Origin: JAYZVT01 sp050248375 | Lineage (GTDB): Bacteria > Pseudomonadota > Alphaproteobacteria > Rhizobiales > Methyloligellaceae | Length of the DNA: 5,261 nt | Reading direction: 5' to 3' | Assembly (NCBI GenBank): GCA_050248375.1 | Contig: JBFWSL010000245.1 | Span: 1-5,261 of the forward strand | Shown here: positions 1 to 5,261 of the stretch, piece after piece | Layout of the letters: every line of letters starts with the position of its first letter | Position numbering within the stretch: the first letter of the stretch is position 1 | Position numbers and translations under genes: made by a program | Notes under the pieces: generated by a model | The model's database searches: none | Seen by the model: only the letters and a program-made list of their open reading frames with translations | Told to the model about the DNA's origin: nothing

Positions 1-624
1 GCGGTGCAGCGTGGGCTGTTGCGGGCACTGCACAGGATCATGCGTCGAGGGCTGTCCTGGTTCGTGCACGGTCCGCACCTGGTTTCGAACGCCCAGATCA
101 TCCGTTACCCGGACGATCCGGGGCCGGTGCGTTACGTGTTCAGCATGTGGTCGTTCGAGGAACGGCGGTATTTCGACATACTGGAATCGTATTTCCGCTT
201 CTGCCATGACTACGCGGAAGAGACCGGCTTCCGTTGCGACCTGCCGGCGGTGGGCTATCGCATCGCCCGCGACCAGAGCGCGTTGCTGTCCTACTCCATC
301 GACGCCCATGTGGTGAGCATCGACCCGGTCTCCACAGGCGGCCCCGGATGGGACGAGTTCCTGAAGGCCTATAACCGCTTCTGCAGCGACAACGACGGCT
401 ATCCGATGCTGAACCAGACCAAGCATCTGACCGCGGAGCAGGTGCGCAAGGCGTTCGGCGGCCGGCTCGAGGAGTTCGCTCGCGCCCGCGCGGAATGGGA
501 CCCCGAGGGTCGCCTGCTCAGCAGCTACTTCGCCGATTTCGTCGATGGTCTGGCAGAGGAGTCCGCCGAGGAACCGGCGCGCGCGGCCGCGGGCGCCTAC
601 AGGGGCGGACTGAGCGCATTGTGA
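1..624 (+). CDS. FAD-linked oxidoreductase, C-terminal part (5' end outside window)
   Basis: The reading frame is open from the first base, and no ribosome binding site precedes the GTG at 4, so this is read as the tail of a longer gene. The visible 207 residues lack the N-terminal FAD-binding (PCMH-type) domain, so the family call rests on the C-terminal cap and tail. The tail carries MLNQTKH (about residues 135-141 counting from the GTG) followed by WDPEGRLLSSYF (165-176). In aldonolactone oxidases and related FAD-linked oxidases, a flavin-proximal histidine segment is followed by a closing 'R..xDPxGxFxNxY' element, and this layout matches. Such enzymes oxidise alcohols, sugars or lactones using FAD; the substrate here cannot be read. 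The last 30 residues (after FADF) are an Ala/Glu-rich tail without family character. The TGA overlaps the GTG start of the sulfotransferase gene by 4 nt, implying co-translation. The upstream sequence with the FAD domain would settle the assignment. Confidence 0.6.
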   Translation, partial: AVQRGLLRALHRIMRRGLSWFVHGPHLVSNAQIIRYPDDPGPVRYVFSMWSFEERRYFDILESYFRFCHDYAEETGFRCDLPAVGYRIARDQSALLSYSIDAHVVSIDPVSTGGPGWDEFLKAYNRFCSDNDGYPMLNQTKHLTAEQVRKAFGGRLEEFARARAEWDPEGRLLSSYFADFVDGLAEESAEEPARAAAGAYRGGLSAL

Positions 625-1820
625 CGCAGACCTTCGTTACAAAGGAAGGCAACCCCGGACGAGAGGAAGGCGGCAAGACGCTTTTCGGCCGCCAGAAGTA
701 CGCCGGAATGGCGCTGTATTTCTGGTACGGAATGCGGATCGGTTCGTGGTTCGAACTGCTGAAGAGGAACGGCTTCCGGATCACGCCCAACTGCTTCGTC
801 CAGGTGGCGGCGGTCACCCTGATGACGCCGTTCAATTCGCTGCTCTACCGTCTCTCGGAGGCCATCTACGGCGGCAAGGTCCGCGATCACGAGATCACGC
901 AGCCGCCGGTTTTCGTGCTCGGGCACTGGCGGACGGGAACGACCTACCTGCACGATCTGTTCGCCTGCGATCCCGAATTCGGCCACCCGACCACCTACCA
1001 GTGCTTCTTTCCCAACCACTTCCTGCTTACAGGAAAGGTGGCGCGCCTGTGGTTTCATCTGACGCTGCCGGAGAAGCGGCCGCAGGACAACGTGGATGTG
1101 GGCCACGACAAGCCGCAGGAGGAGGAGTTCGCCCTGTGCAACATGGGGCTGCCTTCCATCTACTTCTCGTGGGCGCTGCCGCGCCGCGGTCCCGTGGACC
1201 ATTCCCATCTCGACCTGCGCGATCTGCCCGCGGAGGACAAGGCGCGCTGGAAAGAGGGGATGGCATGGTTCCTCAAGCGGGTTTCGTATGTGGCGGGAAA
1301 GCCCTTGGTGATGAAGTCCCCCACCAACACCGCGCGGGTGCGCGCGCTTCTGGAGCTGTATCCGGATGCGCGTTTCGTGCATATCGCGCGCGACCCGCTG
1401 ATCACATACGCATCGACCATGCGGCTGTGGCGCACGATGCTGTCGATCCAGGGCATCGAGAATCCGCCACAGGCCGAAGACTGGCTCGAGGACTATGTGC
1501 TCGACACCTTCGAGGTGCTGCACCGGCGGTATGAAGAAGACAGGCCGCTGATCCCCGAAGGCCATCTCACCGAGATCACCTACGAGGAACTGGTGGCGGA
1601 CCCGAAGGGCGTCATGCGGCGCATCTACGGCGATCTCGGCCTTGGCGATTTCGGCAGGGCGGAGAAGGAAGTGGACGCATATCTGGCGTCCAACGCCGAC
1701 TACAAGACCAACCGTTATGAAACCGATCCGGCCAAGGAAGCGCAGCTCCGGACGCGCTGGGCCGATTATTTCAAGCGGTTCGGCTACGACCGCAAGTCCG
1801 GGGCGCCGGCCGAAGTCTAG
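621..1820 (+). CDS. PAPS-dependent sulfotransferase (Sulfotransfer_3-like)
   Basis: This 399-residue protein would transfer sulfate from 3'-phosphoadenosine 5'-phosphosulfate (PAPS) to a hydroxyl or amine acceptor. The 5'-phosphosulfate loop is clear at residues 98-110 (FVLGHWRTGTTYL). KSP at 232-234 follows, and the 3'-phosphate motif is FVHIARDPLITYAS at 252-265, with Arg257 and Ser265 at the classic eight-residue spacing. HDKPQEEEFAL (162-172) and the aromatic stretch after it resemble acceptor-side segments of bacterial sulfotransferases of this type. The length is normal for the family. The frame stays open further upstream to a possible ATG at 495, but that would bury 126 nt in the preceding gene. 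The GTG at 621 forms a GTGA stop/start overlap with that gene and is preferred, even though the AGGGG at 601-605 is a distant ribosome site. The N-terminal 90 residues contain hydrophobic patches (29-40 and 60-75) that may give membrane or lipid-substrate association. The acceptor is unknown; a lipid, sterol or quinone-like alcohol is a guess from the family. Confidence 0.9.
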   Translation: MTQTFVTKEGNPGREEGGKTLFGRQKYAGMALYFWYGMRIGSWFELLKRNGFRITPNCFVQVAAVTLMTPFNSLLYRLSEAIYGGKVRDHEITQPPVFVLGHWRTGTTYLHDLFACDPEFGHPTTYQCFFPNHFLLTGKVARLWFHLTLPEKRPQDNVDVGHDKPQEEEFALCNMGLPSIYFSWALPRRGPVDHSHLDLRDLPAEDKARWKEGMAWFLKRVSYVAGKPLVMKSPTNTARVRALLELYPDARFVHIARDPLITYASTMRLWRTMLSIQGIENPPQAEDWLEDYVLDTFEVLHRRYEEDRPLIPEGHLTEITYEELVADPKGVMRRIYGDLGLGDFGRAEKEVDAYLASNADYKTNRYETDPAKEAQLRTRWADYFKRFGYDRKSGAPAEV

Positions 1821-1848
1821 GCAGGCGAAAGAATCACGGCATCATTGC

Positions 1849-1854
1849 TACAAT
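1849..1854 (+). promoter_or_regulatory. possible -10 element upstream of the small secreted-protein gene
   Basis: TACAAT differs from the sigma-70 -10 consensus at one base. It lies 35 nt before the ATG at 1890, in the only A/T-richer stretch of the 69-nt gap after the sulfotransferase gene. No recognisable -35 hexamer occurs 16-18 nt upstream (the bases there are near GCGAAAG), so the assignment is weak. If real, the small gene would have its own transcript with a leader of roughly 30 nt. Confidence 0.25.
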
Positions 1855-1876
1855 ACCTATCGCTTCAAGAGGGAAT

Positions 1877-1884
1877 GGAGGAGG
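1877..1884 (+). promoter_or_regulatory. strong Shine-Dalgarno site (GGAGGAGG) that fixes the start at 1890
   Basis: GGAGGAGG ends 5 nt before the ATG at 1890. There is another in-frame ATG at 1875, but it would overlap this site and add five residues (MEEEE) ahead of the signal peptide. The site therefore argues for 1890. Confidence 0.75.
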
Positions 1885-1889
1885 AAGAG

Positions 1890-2300
1890 ATGCGTCGAGG
1901 TATGTTGGCCTGCGCGGCGTTCGCGAGCGTTGTCGTGTTGATGTCCGGGCCGGCGACGGCAGGACTTCTGGGGCCGGGCCGGCCCTATTATTACGAGCAT
2001 GGCAAGAGTTGCTATGTGGTGTCCTACACGCGTAGCGCCACCACGAAAGAGGAGTCCATCGAGGGGTCGCGATCGGGCCTTGCCGGCTACATCAAGGAAT
2101 TCATCGCCATGAAGAGCTGGAGCCGGTCCAAGACCAGGATCAGCGCCAAGAAGGCGACCCCCAATCCCTCAATTCGCTCCGACGTCCCGAAGGAGGCCTT
2201 CTTCAAGCCGGACCTTGTATCGAAGACCGCCTATACCCAGTGCTGGGAAGGGGTGATCGCGCCCTATATCTGCACGTCCGGCGCGCAGGTCTGCCAATAG
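1890..2300 (+). CDS. small secreted protein of unknown function, four cysteines in mature part
   Basis: I do not recognise the family of this 136-residue protein. It opens with a Sec-type signal peptide: a basic start (MRRG), a hydrophobic core at about residues 5-19, and a likely signal peptidase I cut after Ala24 (PATA, then GLL). The mature part of about 112 residues holds Cys41, Cys118, Cys128 and Cys135. Three of these sit in the last 20 residues, consistent with one or two disulfide bonds in the periplasm or outside the cell. The middle (about 45-105) is rich in Lys, Arg and Ser and has no membrane segment. A run of Tyr (33-35) follows the cleavage site. A strong ribosome binding site supports the start at 1890. 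The gene follows the sulfotransferase by 69 nt on the same strand and ends 37 nt from the convergent SelA-like gene. No functional link to either neighbour is evident. Confidence 0.75.
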   Translation: MRRGMLACAAFASVVVLMSGPATAGLLGPGRPYYYEHGKSCYVVSYTRSATTKEESIEGSRSGLAGYIKEFIAMKSWSRSKTRISAKKATPNPSIRSDVPKEAFFKPDLVSKTAYTQCWEGVIAPYICTSGAQVCQ

Positions 2301-2337
2301 TTCCGGGGCGGTTGCGTCACGGAGCGGGGTTGGCCCG

Positions 2338-3483
2338 TCACGAGGGGCGCGGGACAAGGTCCGCGAGCCTGCGGGCGATCTCGTCGATTTCCGCGCTAGT
2401 GAGTTGCACCAGCTCCATCAGGATGCGCCCCTCGGCCAGCTTGTGCTGCATGACCCATATGGCCGGGTCGCCTTGTCTCAACGCGGCGGCGAGAGCCGAT
2501 GCGTCCATGCCCGCCGCCGCCGGTTCGACGGTCAACTGGACGCGTGGAAACGGCATTCCGGCCGGATCGGGAACCGCTTCGGCGCGGATTCCGGTCAGCC
2601 CGGCGACGGCATCCACGAGCCGGGCGGCCTTTGCCGCCTGGTCCGCCCGCCACCGCTCCATGTCGAGCGAACGTCTTTCCGCGACGGCCGCCAGCACGCC
2701 GGCAAGGGCTTCCTTGCTGGGCTTCATGGCGCGTCCGATCCCAGCCTCGTGCGCGCGCACGGCCTCCACCCACCTGGCCCTGCCGATGACGAGGCCCGCC
2801 GTCGGGGAGGCGAGATATTTCTGCGCGCTTACCAGCAGCAGGTCCGCGCCGGTGGCAAGCAGCTCGGGGATGCGCATGTCCTGGGCCGCGCCATCGACGA
2901 TGGCCGGAAGGCCGGCGCCGTGGGCGGTGGCGACAGCCGCGGACAGGTCTAGCGGAGCGCCGCGCACGAGACGCGATGAGACCAGCAGGAGGCAGGCGGC
3001 GTCCGGCGCGTTCAGCTCGGTTTCCAGATCGCGGGAAGTGCAGCCGCTTTCGCTGCCCGCCAGGACGGGCGTGCCGCCCGCGAGACGGATGTCCTGCACG
3101 ATGGGGTGTCCGTAATCGACGGCATGGCCCGCGGGAAGCACCACCCTGGTGGCGAGACCGGATGTATCGGGCATGGCGGCGACCCGCGCGGGGTCGTCTC
3201 CGGCGATCGCCGCGGCGATGGCCAGCGTGATGCCGGAGGAAGCGCAATGGGTGATGGCGGCCGCTTCCGCGCCCGCCCATGCCGCAACGGCCGCGCCGGC
3301 GCGCTGCTGCATTTCCTCGATGACGAACATGTCGGAGAGCGCGGCGGCGACCGCCTCGCGTACGGCGGGCGGGGAGCGGGACACACCGGCGGGCGTGAAC
3401 GAGCCGGCGGCGTTTATGAGGCGCGTAAGACCGTGAGCGCGGCGCAGCGCATCGGCCCCGCCGGAGGGATCACCGGATTTCAA
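2338..3483 (-). CDS. SelA-like / aminotransferase class V-fold PLP-dependent enzyme
   Basis: This 381-residue enzyme belongs to the fold-type I PLP group that includes selenocysteine synthase SelA and D-glucosaminate-6-phosphate ammonia-lyase (DgaE). The N-terminal signature LTRLINAAGSFTPAG is at 19-33. Ala-Ser-Ser-Gly at 81-84 is the likely PLP phosphate-binding turn. Asp197 (AIVDGAAQ) should contact the pyridine nitrogen, and Lys222 in SAQKYLASPTAG should form the Schiff base. The later GIGRAMKPSKEALAG (248-262) is typical of the SelA-like branch. The substrate is not readable. Nothing here (selB, selD, tRNA-Sec) supports a role in selenocysteine synthesis, so lyase or amino-sugar/amino-acid chemistry is more likely. 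The start is TTG at 3483; no ATG or GTG lies between it and the conserved LTRLINAAG, and GAG 7 nt upstream is a modest ribosome site. The start lies inside the preceding gene (14-nt overlap), so translational coupling is likely. Confidence 0.85.
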   Translation of the reverse strand: MKSGDPSGGADALRRAHGLTRLINAAGSFTPAGVSRSPPAVREAVAAALSDMFVIEEMQQRAGAAVAAWAGAEAAAITHCASSGITLAIAAAIAGDDPARVAAMPDTSGLATRVVLPAGHAVDYGHPIVQDIRLAGGTPVLAGSESGCTSRDLETELNAPDAACLLLVSSRLVRGAPLDLSAAVATAHGAGLPAIVDGAAQDMRIPELLATGADLLLVSAQKYLASPTAGLVIGRARWVEAVRAHEAGIGRAMKPSKEALAGVLAAVAERRSLDMERWRADQAAKAARLVDAVAGLTGIRAEAVPDPAGMPFPRVQLTVEPAAAGMDASALAAALRQGDPAIWVMQHKLAEGRILMELVQLTSAEIDEIARRLADLVPRPS

Positions 3484-4036
3484 ATGGCGTCTCGAAGCTG
3501 CCCGACTTGCCGGCCACCAGATCCCTGATGGTGCTCACGATGACGTATTTTCCCGCCGGCAGCCCGGTCAGATTGTAGCGGAGATTGATGAAGTACTCGG
3601 TGTTGCGGACGTGACTGGAGACCTTGAAGTTCCCGAATTCCTTCTGGCCGCCAAGCACCTTTCCCTCGGCGTTGTGCAGGACGAAGTCGGCGACCATGTC
3701 GGAATTGTAGAGTTCCCCCTCCTTGCGCCAGCCGAAACCGACCGGCTCCGCATAGATGAGAATGGGTTCCTTGAGCTGGTAGGGACCGTCGGCCCGGCGC
3801 TTGTAGAGGCCAAACCCGTTCGCCTTCTCCTGCACCGTGAAGGCGTTGGTGAAAGTCAGGGGCGACTTGTCCCACACGGTCAGCAGGGCGTCGCGCATCG
3901 TGGTGATGGCGTCGGCGCCTTTGCCCGAGCCGACTTCGGCCTCGGCTTTCGTCGCGAGTTCCTGAACCTCGCCGGCGTGGACCGGTCCGGCGAGCATCAT
4001 GGCGGCCAGAGCAGCCGCGAACAGTCGAAAGATCAT
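3470..4036 (-). CDS. exported protein of unknown function, predicted beta-rich domain
   Basis: This 188-residue protein has a clear signal peptide: MIFR, a hydrophobic core to about residue 17, and a likely cut after Ala21 (PVHA, then GE). The mature part begins with a short helical stretch (about 24-55). After that come alternating hydrophobic segments that look like a beta-sandwich: FTNAFTVQ, EPILIYAEPVGFGW (90-103), MVADFVLHN (114-122), EYFINLRYNL (147-156), GKYVIVSTIRD (162-172) and FETPFEI (181-187). The pattern 'acceptable load plus PILIYAEPVGFGW ... GLPAGKYV' resembles uncharacterised conserved proteobacterial periplasmic proteins, but I cannot name a family. The frame is open further upstream to 4105, but the ATG at 4036 has GGGGGA 4 nt before it and starts the signal peptide directly. 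It follows the protease gene by 73 nt and overlaps the SelA-like gene start by 14 nt. A periplasmic location is inferred; no catalytic residues can be pointed to. Confidence 0.8.
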   Translation of the reverse strand: MIFRLFAAALAAMMLAGPVHAGEVQELATKAEAEVGSGKGADAITTMRDALLTVWDKSPLTFTNAFTVQEKANGFGLYKRRADGPYQLKEPILIYAEPVGFGWRKEGELYNSDMVADFVLHNAEGKVLGGQKEFGNFKVSSHVRNTEYFINLRYNLTGLPAGKYVIVSTIRDLVAGKSGSFETPFEIR

Positions 4037-4040
4037 GCGT

Positions 4041-4046
4041 TCCCCC
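4041..4046 (-). promoter_or_regulatory. Shine-Dalgarno site (GGGGGA) fixing the start at 4036
   Basis: On the minus strand, GGGGGA stands 4 nt before the ATG at 4036. It selects this ATG over upstream in-frame starts, which would put 23 extra, non-signal-like residues in front of the signal peptide. Confidence 0.6.
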
Positions 4047-4079
4047 AATTCGTGTCCCTTTGACAACAGGTTAATGCAA

Positions 4080-4091
4080 CAGCCGCGGCTG
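4080..4091. repeat. 12-bp perfect palindrome in the gap between protease and exported-protein genes
   Basis: CAGCCGCGGCTG is its own reverse complement. It lies in the 73-nt gap, 44 nt upstream of the ATG at 4036 and 19 nt past the protease stop codon. As RNA it could only form a short four-pair stem with a CGCG loop and no following U-run, so a terminator is unlikely. A protein-binding site or chance in GC-rich DNA are the alternatives. Confidence 0.4.
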
Positions 4092-4109
4092 GGAAACCCG
4101 CACATTGGT

Positions 4110-4937
4110 TCAATAGCTGCGTGGGCGCGGCACGTCGATCGGCAGGAACTCCACTCCCGACTTCTGCACCGGCTGCGGATAGAGCTTCATCATCTCCATG
4201 ATCTCCAGGGGCATGCCCACCTTCACCGGCAGGCCGATCTCGCCCGCTTCCGCCGCGGTGAGCGCATAGTCATGGGTCCAGTGGCCGCCGGCGAGCTTGT
4301 CAGCGATGCCTCGCGCCTTGTCGAGGGGAATGCGCGGGGTGAGAAGCTCCACCGCGCCCCGCTTGACCTGGGCAAGCGCCTTCTCGCTGACGTCCGCCAG
4401 CACCAGGGTCAGGTCGAAGACCTTGTCGACAGGCTTGGCGTCGCGGGCGGCGACGATGCTGGCCGCGGGCAATCCGATAATCTGGGGATCGATGGGACCA
4501 AGCACCGAAAACTCTCCCAGCACGATCTCGTCCGCCGCCAGCGCGATGAGGGTGCCGCCCGACATGGCGTAGACCGGCACGAAGACGCGCACCTTGGCGG
4601 GATGCGCCTCCACCGCGCGCGCGATCTGCATGGCGGCGAGGACGAGGCCGCCCGGCGTATGCAGGATGAGGTCGATGGGAACCTCGTCCGGGGTTTCCTT
4701 GATCGCGGCGATGATGGTCTGGGAATCCTCCAGGTCGATGTAGCGGGTGACGGAAAAGCCGAAGAGGCTGCGTTTCTCCTGGCGGTGGATCATGGTGATG
4801 ACGCGGGTGCCATGGGCCTTCTCTATGGCGCGGATGGCCTGCAGCCGGCGGACGGTGAACCAGCGGCCCATCATCAGGGGTTGCAGGGCGAGCAGGATGA
4901 AGGCGATCCAGATCAGGGTGGAGAAGTCGATATTCAT
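4110..4937 (-). CDS. SDH-family Clp-fold serine protease, membrane anchored
   Basis: This 275-residue protein matches the SDH family (serine dehydrogenase proteinase) of ClpP/crotonase-fold peptidases, related to SppA. One membrane segment spans about residues 7-23 and is followed by Arg-rich sequence (GRWFTVRRLQAIR). By the positive-inside rule this puts the catalytic domain in the cytoplasm. HTPGG at 93-97 is the expected oxyanion/substrate loop, and YAMSGGT at 123-129 carries the probable nucleophile Ser126. GPIDPQ at 148-152 supplies Asp150, and WTHDY at 220-224 supplies His222, giving a Ser-Asp-His triad as proposed for the family. The natural substrates are unknown; turnover of membrane or misfolded proteins is an inference. 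An in-frame ATG at 4997 exists, but it has no ribosome site and would precede the membrane segment with 20 polar residues. The ATG at 4937 has AGGTGG (4946-4941) just upstream and is preferred. It is the first gene of the leftward group and is divergent from tam. Confidence 0.88.
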   Translation of the reverse strand: MNIDFSTLIWIAFILLALQPLMMGRWFTVRRLQAIRAIEKAHGTRVITMIHRQEKRSLFGFSVTRYIDLEDSQTIIAAIKETPDEVPIDLILHTPGGLVLAAMQIARAVEAHPAKVRVFVPVYAMSGGTLIALAADEIVLGEFSVLGPIDPQIIGLPAASIVAARDAKPVDKVFDLTLVLADVSEKALAQVKRGAVELLTPRIPLDKARGIADKLAGGHWTHDYALTAAEAGEIGLPVKVGMPLEIMEMMKLYPQPVQKSGVEFLPIDVPRPRSY

Positions 4938-4971
4938 GGGCCACCTGGATGGGTTGCGGGATTGCAAGGCT

Positions 4972-4992
4972 AAACCAGAATGCGGCTGGTTT
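4972..4992. repeat. inverted repeat, 7-bp arms around a 7-nt spacer; candidate operator
   Basis: The left arm AAACCAG (4972-4978) and the right arm CTGGTTT (4986-4992) are exact reverse complements separated by AATGCGG. The dyad lies 35 nt upstream of the protease start and 80 nt upstream of tam. The 21-bp size and position in a divergent promoter region fit a dimeric repressor or activator site. As a hairpin followed by only TTTT it would be a weak terminator. Confidence 0.4.
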
Positions 4993-5058
4993 TCCATGGT
5001 GAGAAAGGGCCGCCTTCACGGATGGCCCGGCCGCGTGCTAGTAAGCCCCGCATTGGCT

Positions 5059-5064
5059 GAGGTG
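5059..5064 (+). promoter_or_regulatory. Shine-Dalgarno site of tam (GAGGTG)
   Basis: The GAGG core (5059-5062) ends 9 nt before the ATG at 5072. No other in-frame start precedes the conserved N-terminus MDWSAGPYL, so this fixes the tam start. Confidence 0.6.
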
Positions 5065-5071
5065 CCGCTTC

Positions 5072-5261
5072 ATGGACTGGTCCGCCGGACCATATCTGCG
5101 CTTCGAGGATGAACGGACCCGTCCGGCCCGCGACCTGCTGAACGCGGTGAGGAACCTGTCGCCCGGCCGTGCCGTGGACCTGGGCTGCGGTCCCGGCAAT
5201 TCCACCGAAGAGCTCGTGGAGCGCTTTCCCGAAGCCGCCGTGGAGGGCATCGATGCCTCAA
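5072..5261 (+). CDS. tam: trans-aconitate 2-methyltransferase, N-terminal part (3' end outside window)
   Basis: Only the first 63 residues are present. The opening MDWSAGPYLRFEDERTRPARDLL is close to the characteristic N-terminus of Tam proteins. Residues 34-45 (AVDLGCGPGNST) are the glycine-rich motif I that binds S-adenosylmethionine, and the acidic residue in EGIDAS (58-63) should contact the ribose hydroxyls. Tam methylates trans-aconitate, a spontaneous isomer of cis-aconitate that inhibits aconitase, giving the monomethyl ester. It is a cytosolic clean-up enzyme of the citric acid cycle. The gene is divergent from the protease gene and has a good ribosome site. The cut is at the window edge; nothing suggests truncation in the genome. 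Confidence 0.9.
   Translation, partial: MDWSAGPYLRFEDERTRPARDLLNAVRNLSPGRAVDLGCGPGNSTEELVERFPEAAVEGIDAS

Larger units (their letters stand above)
4938..5071. promoter_or_regulatory. divergent intergenic region between the protease gene and tam
   Basis: These 134 nt must hold the start signals for tam (rightward) and probably for the leftward protease group. I find no convincing -35/-10 pair on either strand. The best rightward guess is TTCACG (5015-5020) with TAGTAA (5039-5044) at 18-nt spacing, a poor match. The region contains the inverted repeat at 4972-4992 and ribosome binding sites at both ends. Confidence 0.5.

Noticed and set aside
597..1565. Long open frame antisense to the sulfotransferase gene
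   Set aside because: It overlaps a protein with intact PAPS-binding motifs. The antisense product is Arg/His/Gln-rich without any recognisable domain, a common artefact in GC-rich DNA.
40..1900. 11-base repeat ATGCGTCGAGG at 40-50 and 1890-1900
   Set aside because: A window of this size is expected to contain a few repeated 11-mers by chance. Both copies are coding (Met-Arg-Arg-Gly) in unrelated proteins.
2315..2342. Direct repeat CGTCACG (2315-2321 and 2336-2342) in the convergent gap
   Set aside because: It is only 7 bp, the second copy runs into the SelA-like stop codon, and flanking similarity is poor. No stem-loop with a U-run was found here, so no terminator is called.
2240..3115. Long rightward open frame opposite the SelA-like gene
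   Set aside because: It is low-complexity Ala/Ser/Arg-rich and has no motif, and the opposite strand encodes a complete PLP enzyme.
4060..4065. Perfect rightward TTGACA hexamer upstream of the exported-protein gene
   Set aside because: There is no -10-like sequence 16-18 nt downstream, and no rightward gene follows; only the antisense of the protease gene lies there.
3999..4973. Long rightward open frame opposite the protease gene
   Set aside because: It is His/Gly/Asp-rich with no domain character, and the opposite strand carries the full protease catalytic triad.
5007..5028. GGGCC/GGCCC inverted repeat upstream of tam
   Set aside because: The arms are only 5 bp with a 12-nt loop in GC-rich DNA; this is readily expected by chance.

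Overview
The window reads as ordinary chromosomal DNA of a high-GC Gram-negative bacterium, most likely an alphaproteobacterium. The reasons are strong G/C preference at third codon positions, GTG and TTG starts, two exported proteins with short Sec-type signal peptides, a membrane-anchored Clp-fold protease of the SDH family, and a Tam-type trans-aconitate methyltransferase. The taxonomic call is inference; no rRNA or marker gene is present. Six genes are supported, two of them cut by the window edges. I see no tRNA, rRNA, CRISPR array, insertion sequence or phage gene.

Left part (1-2300, + strand). The first gene is the C-terminal part of a probable FAD-linked oxidoreductase. Its stop overlaps the GTG start of a 399-residue PAPS-dependent sulfotransferase by 4 nt, so the two are almost certainly co-transcribed and translationally coupled. 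They may act on the same small molecule or lipid. After a 69-nt gap comes a 136-residue secreted protein of unknown function with four cysteines in the mature part.

Right part (2338-4937, - strand). Three genes point left and converge on the first group across a 37-nt gap. In transcription order they are an SDH-family Clp-fold serine protease anchored by one N-terminal membrane segment (4937-4110), a 188-residue exported protein of unknown function (4036-3470), and a SelA-like PLP-dependent enzyme (3483-2338). The last begins at TTG inside the end of the gene before it. The 73-nt and -14-nt junctions suggest an operon, though the three products have no obvious common pathway.

Right edge (4938-5261). 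A 134-nt divergent intergenic region holds a perfect 7+7 inverted repeat. Beyond it, on the + strand, is the start of tam, encoding trans-aconitate 2-methyltransferase and cut off after 63 residues.

Nothing here amounts to a clearly new defence or mobile system. The points most worth following are the oxidase-sulfotransferase pair, the SelA-like enzyme coupled to an unknown exported protein, and the dyad symmetries upstream of the - strand genes.
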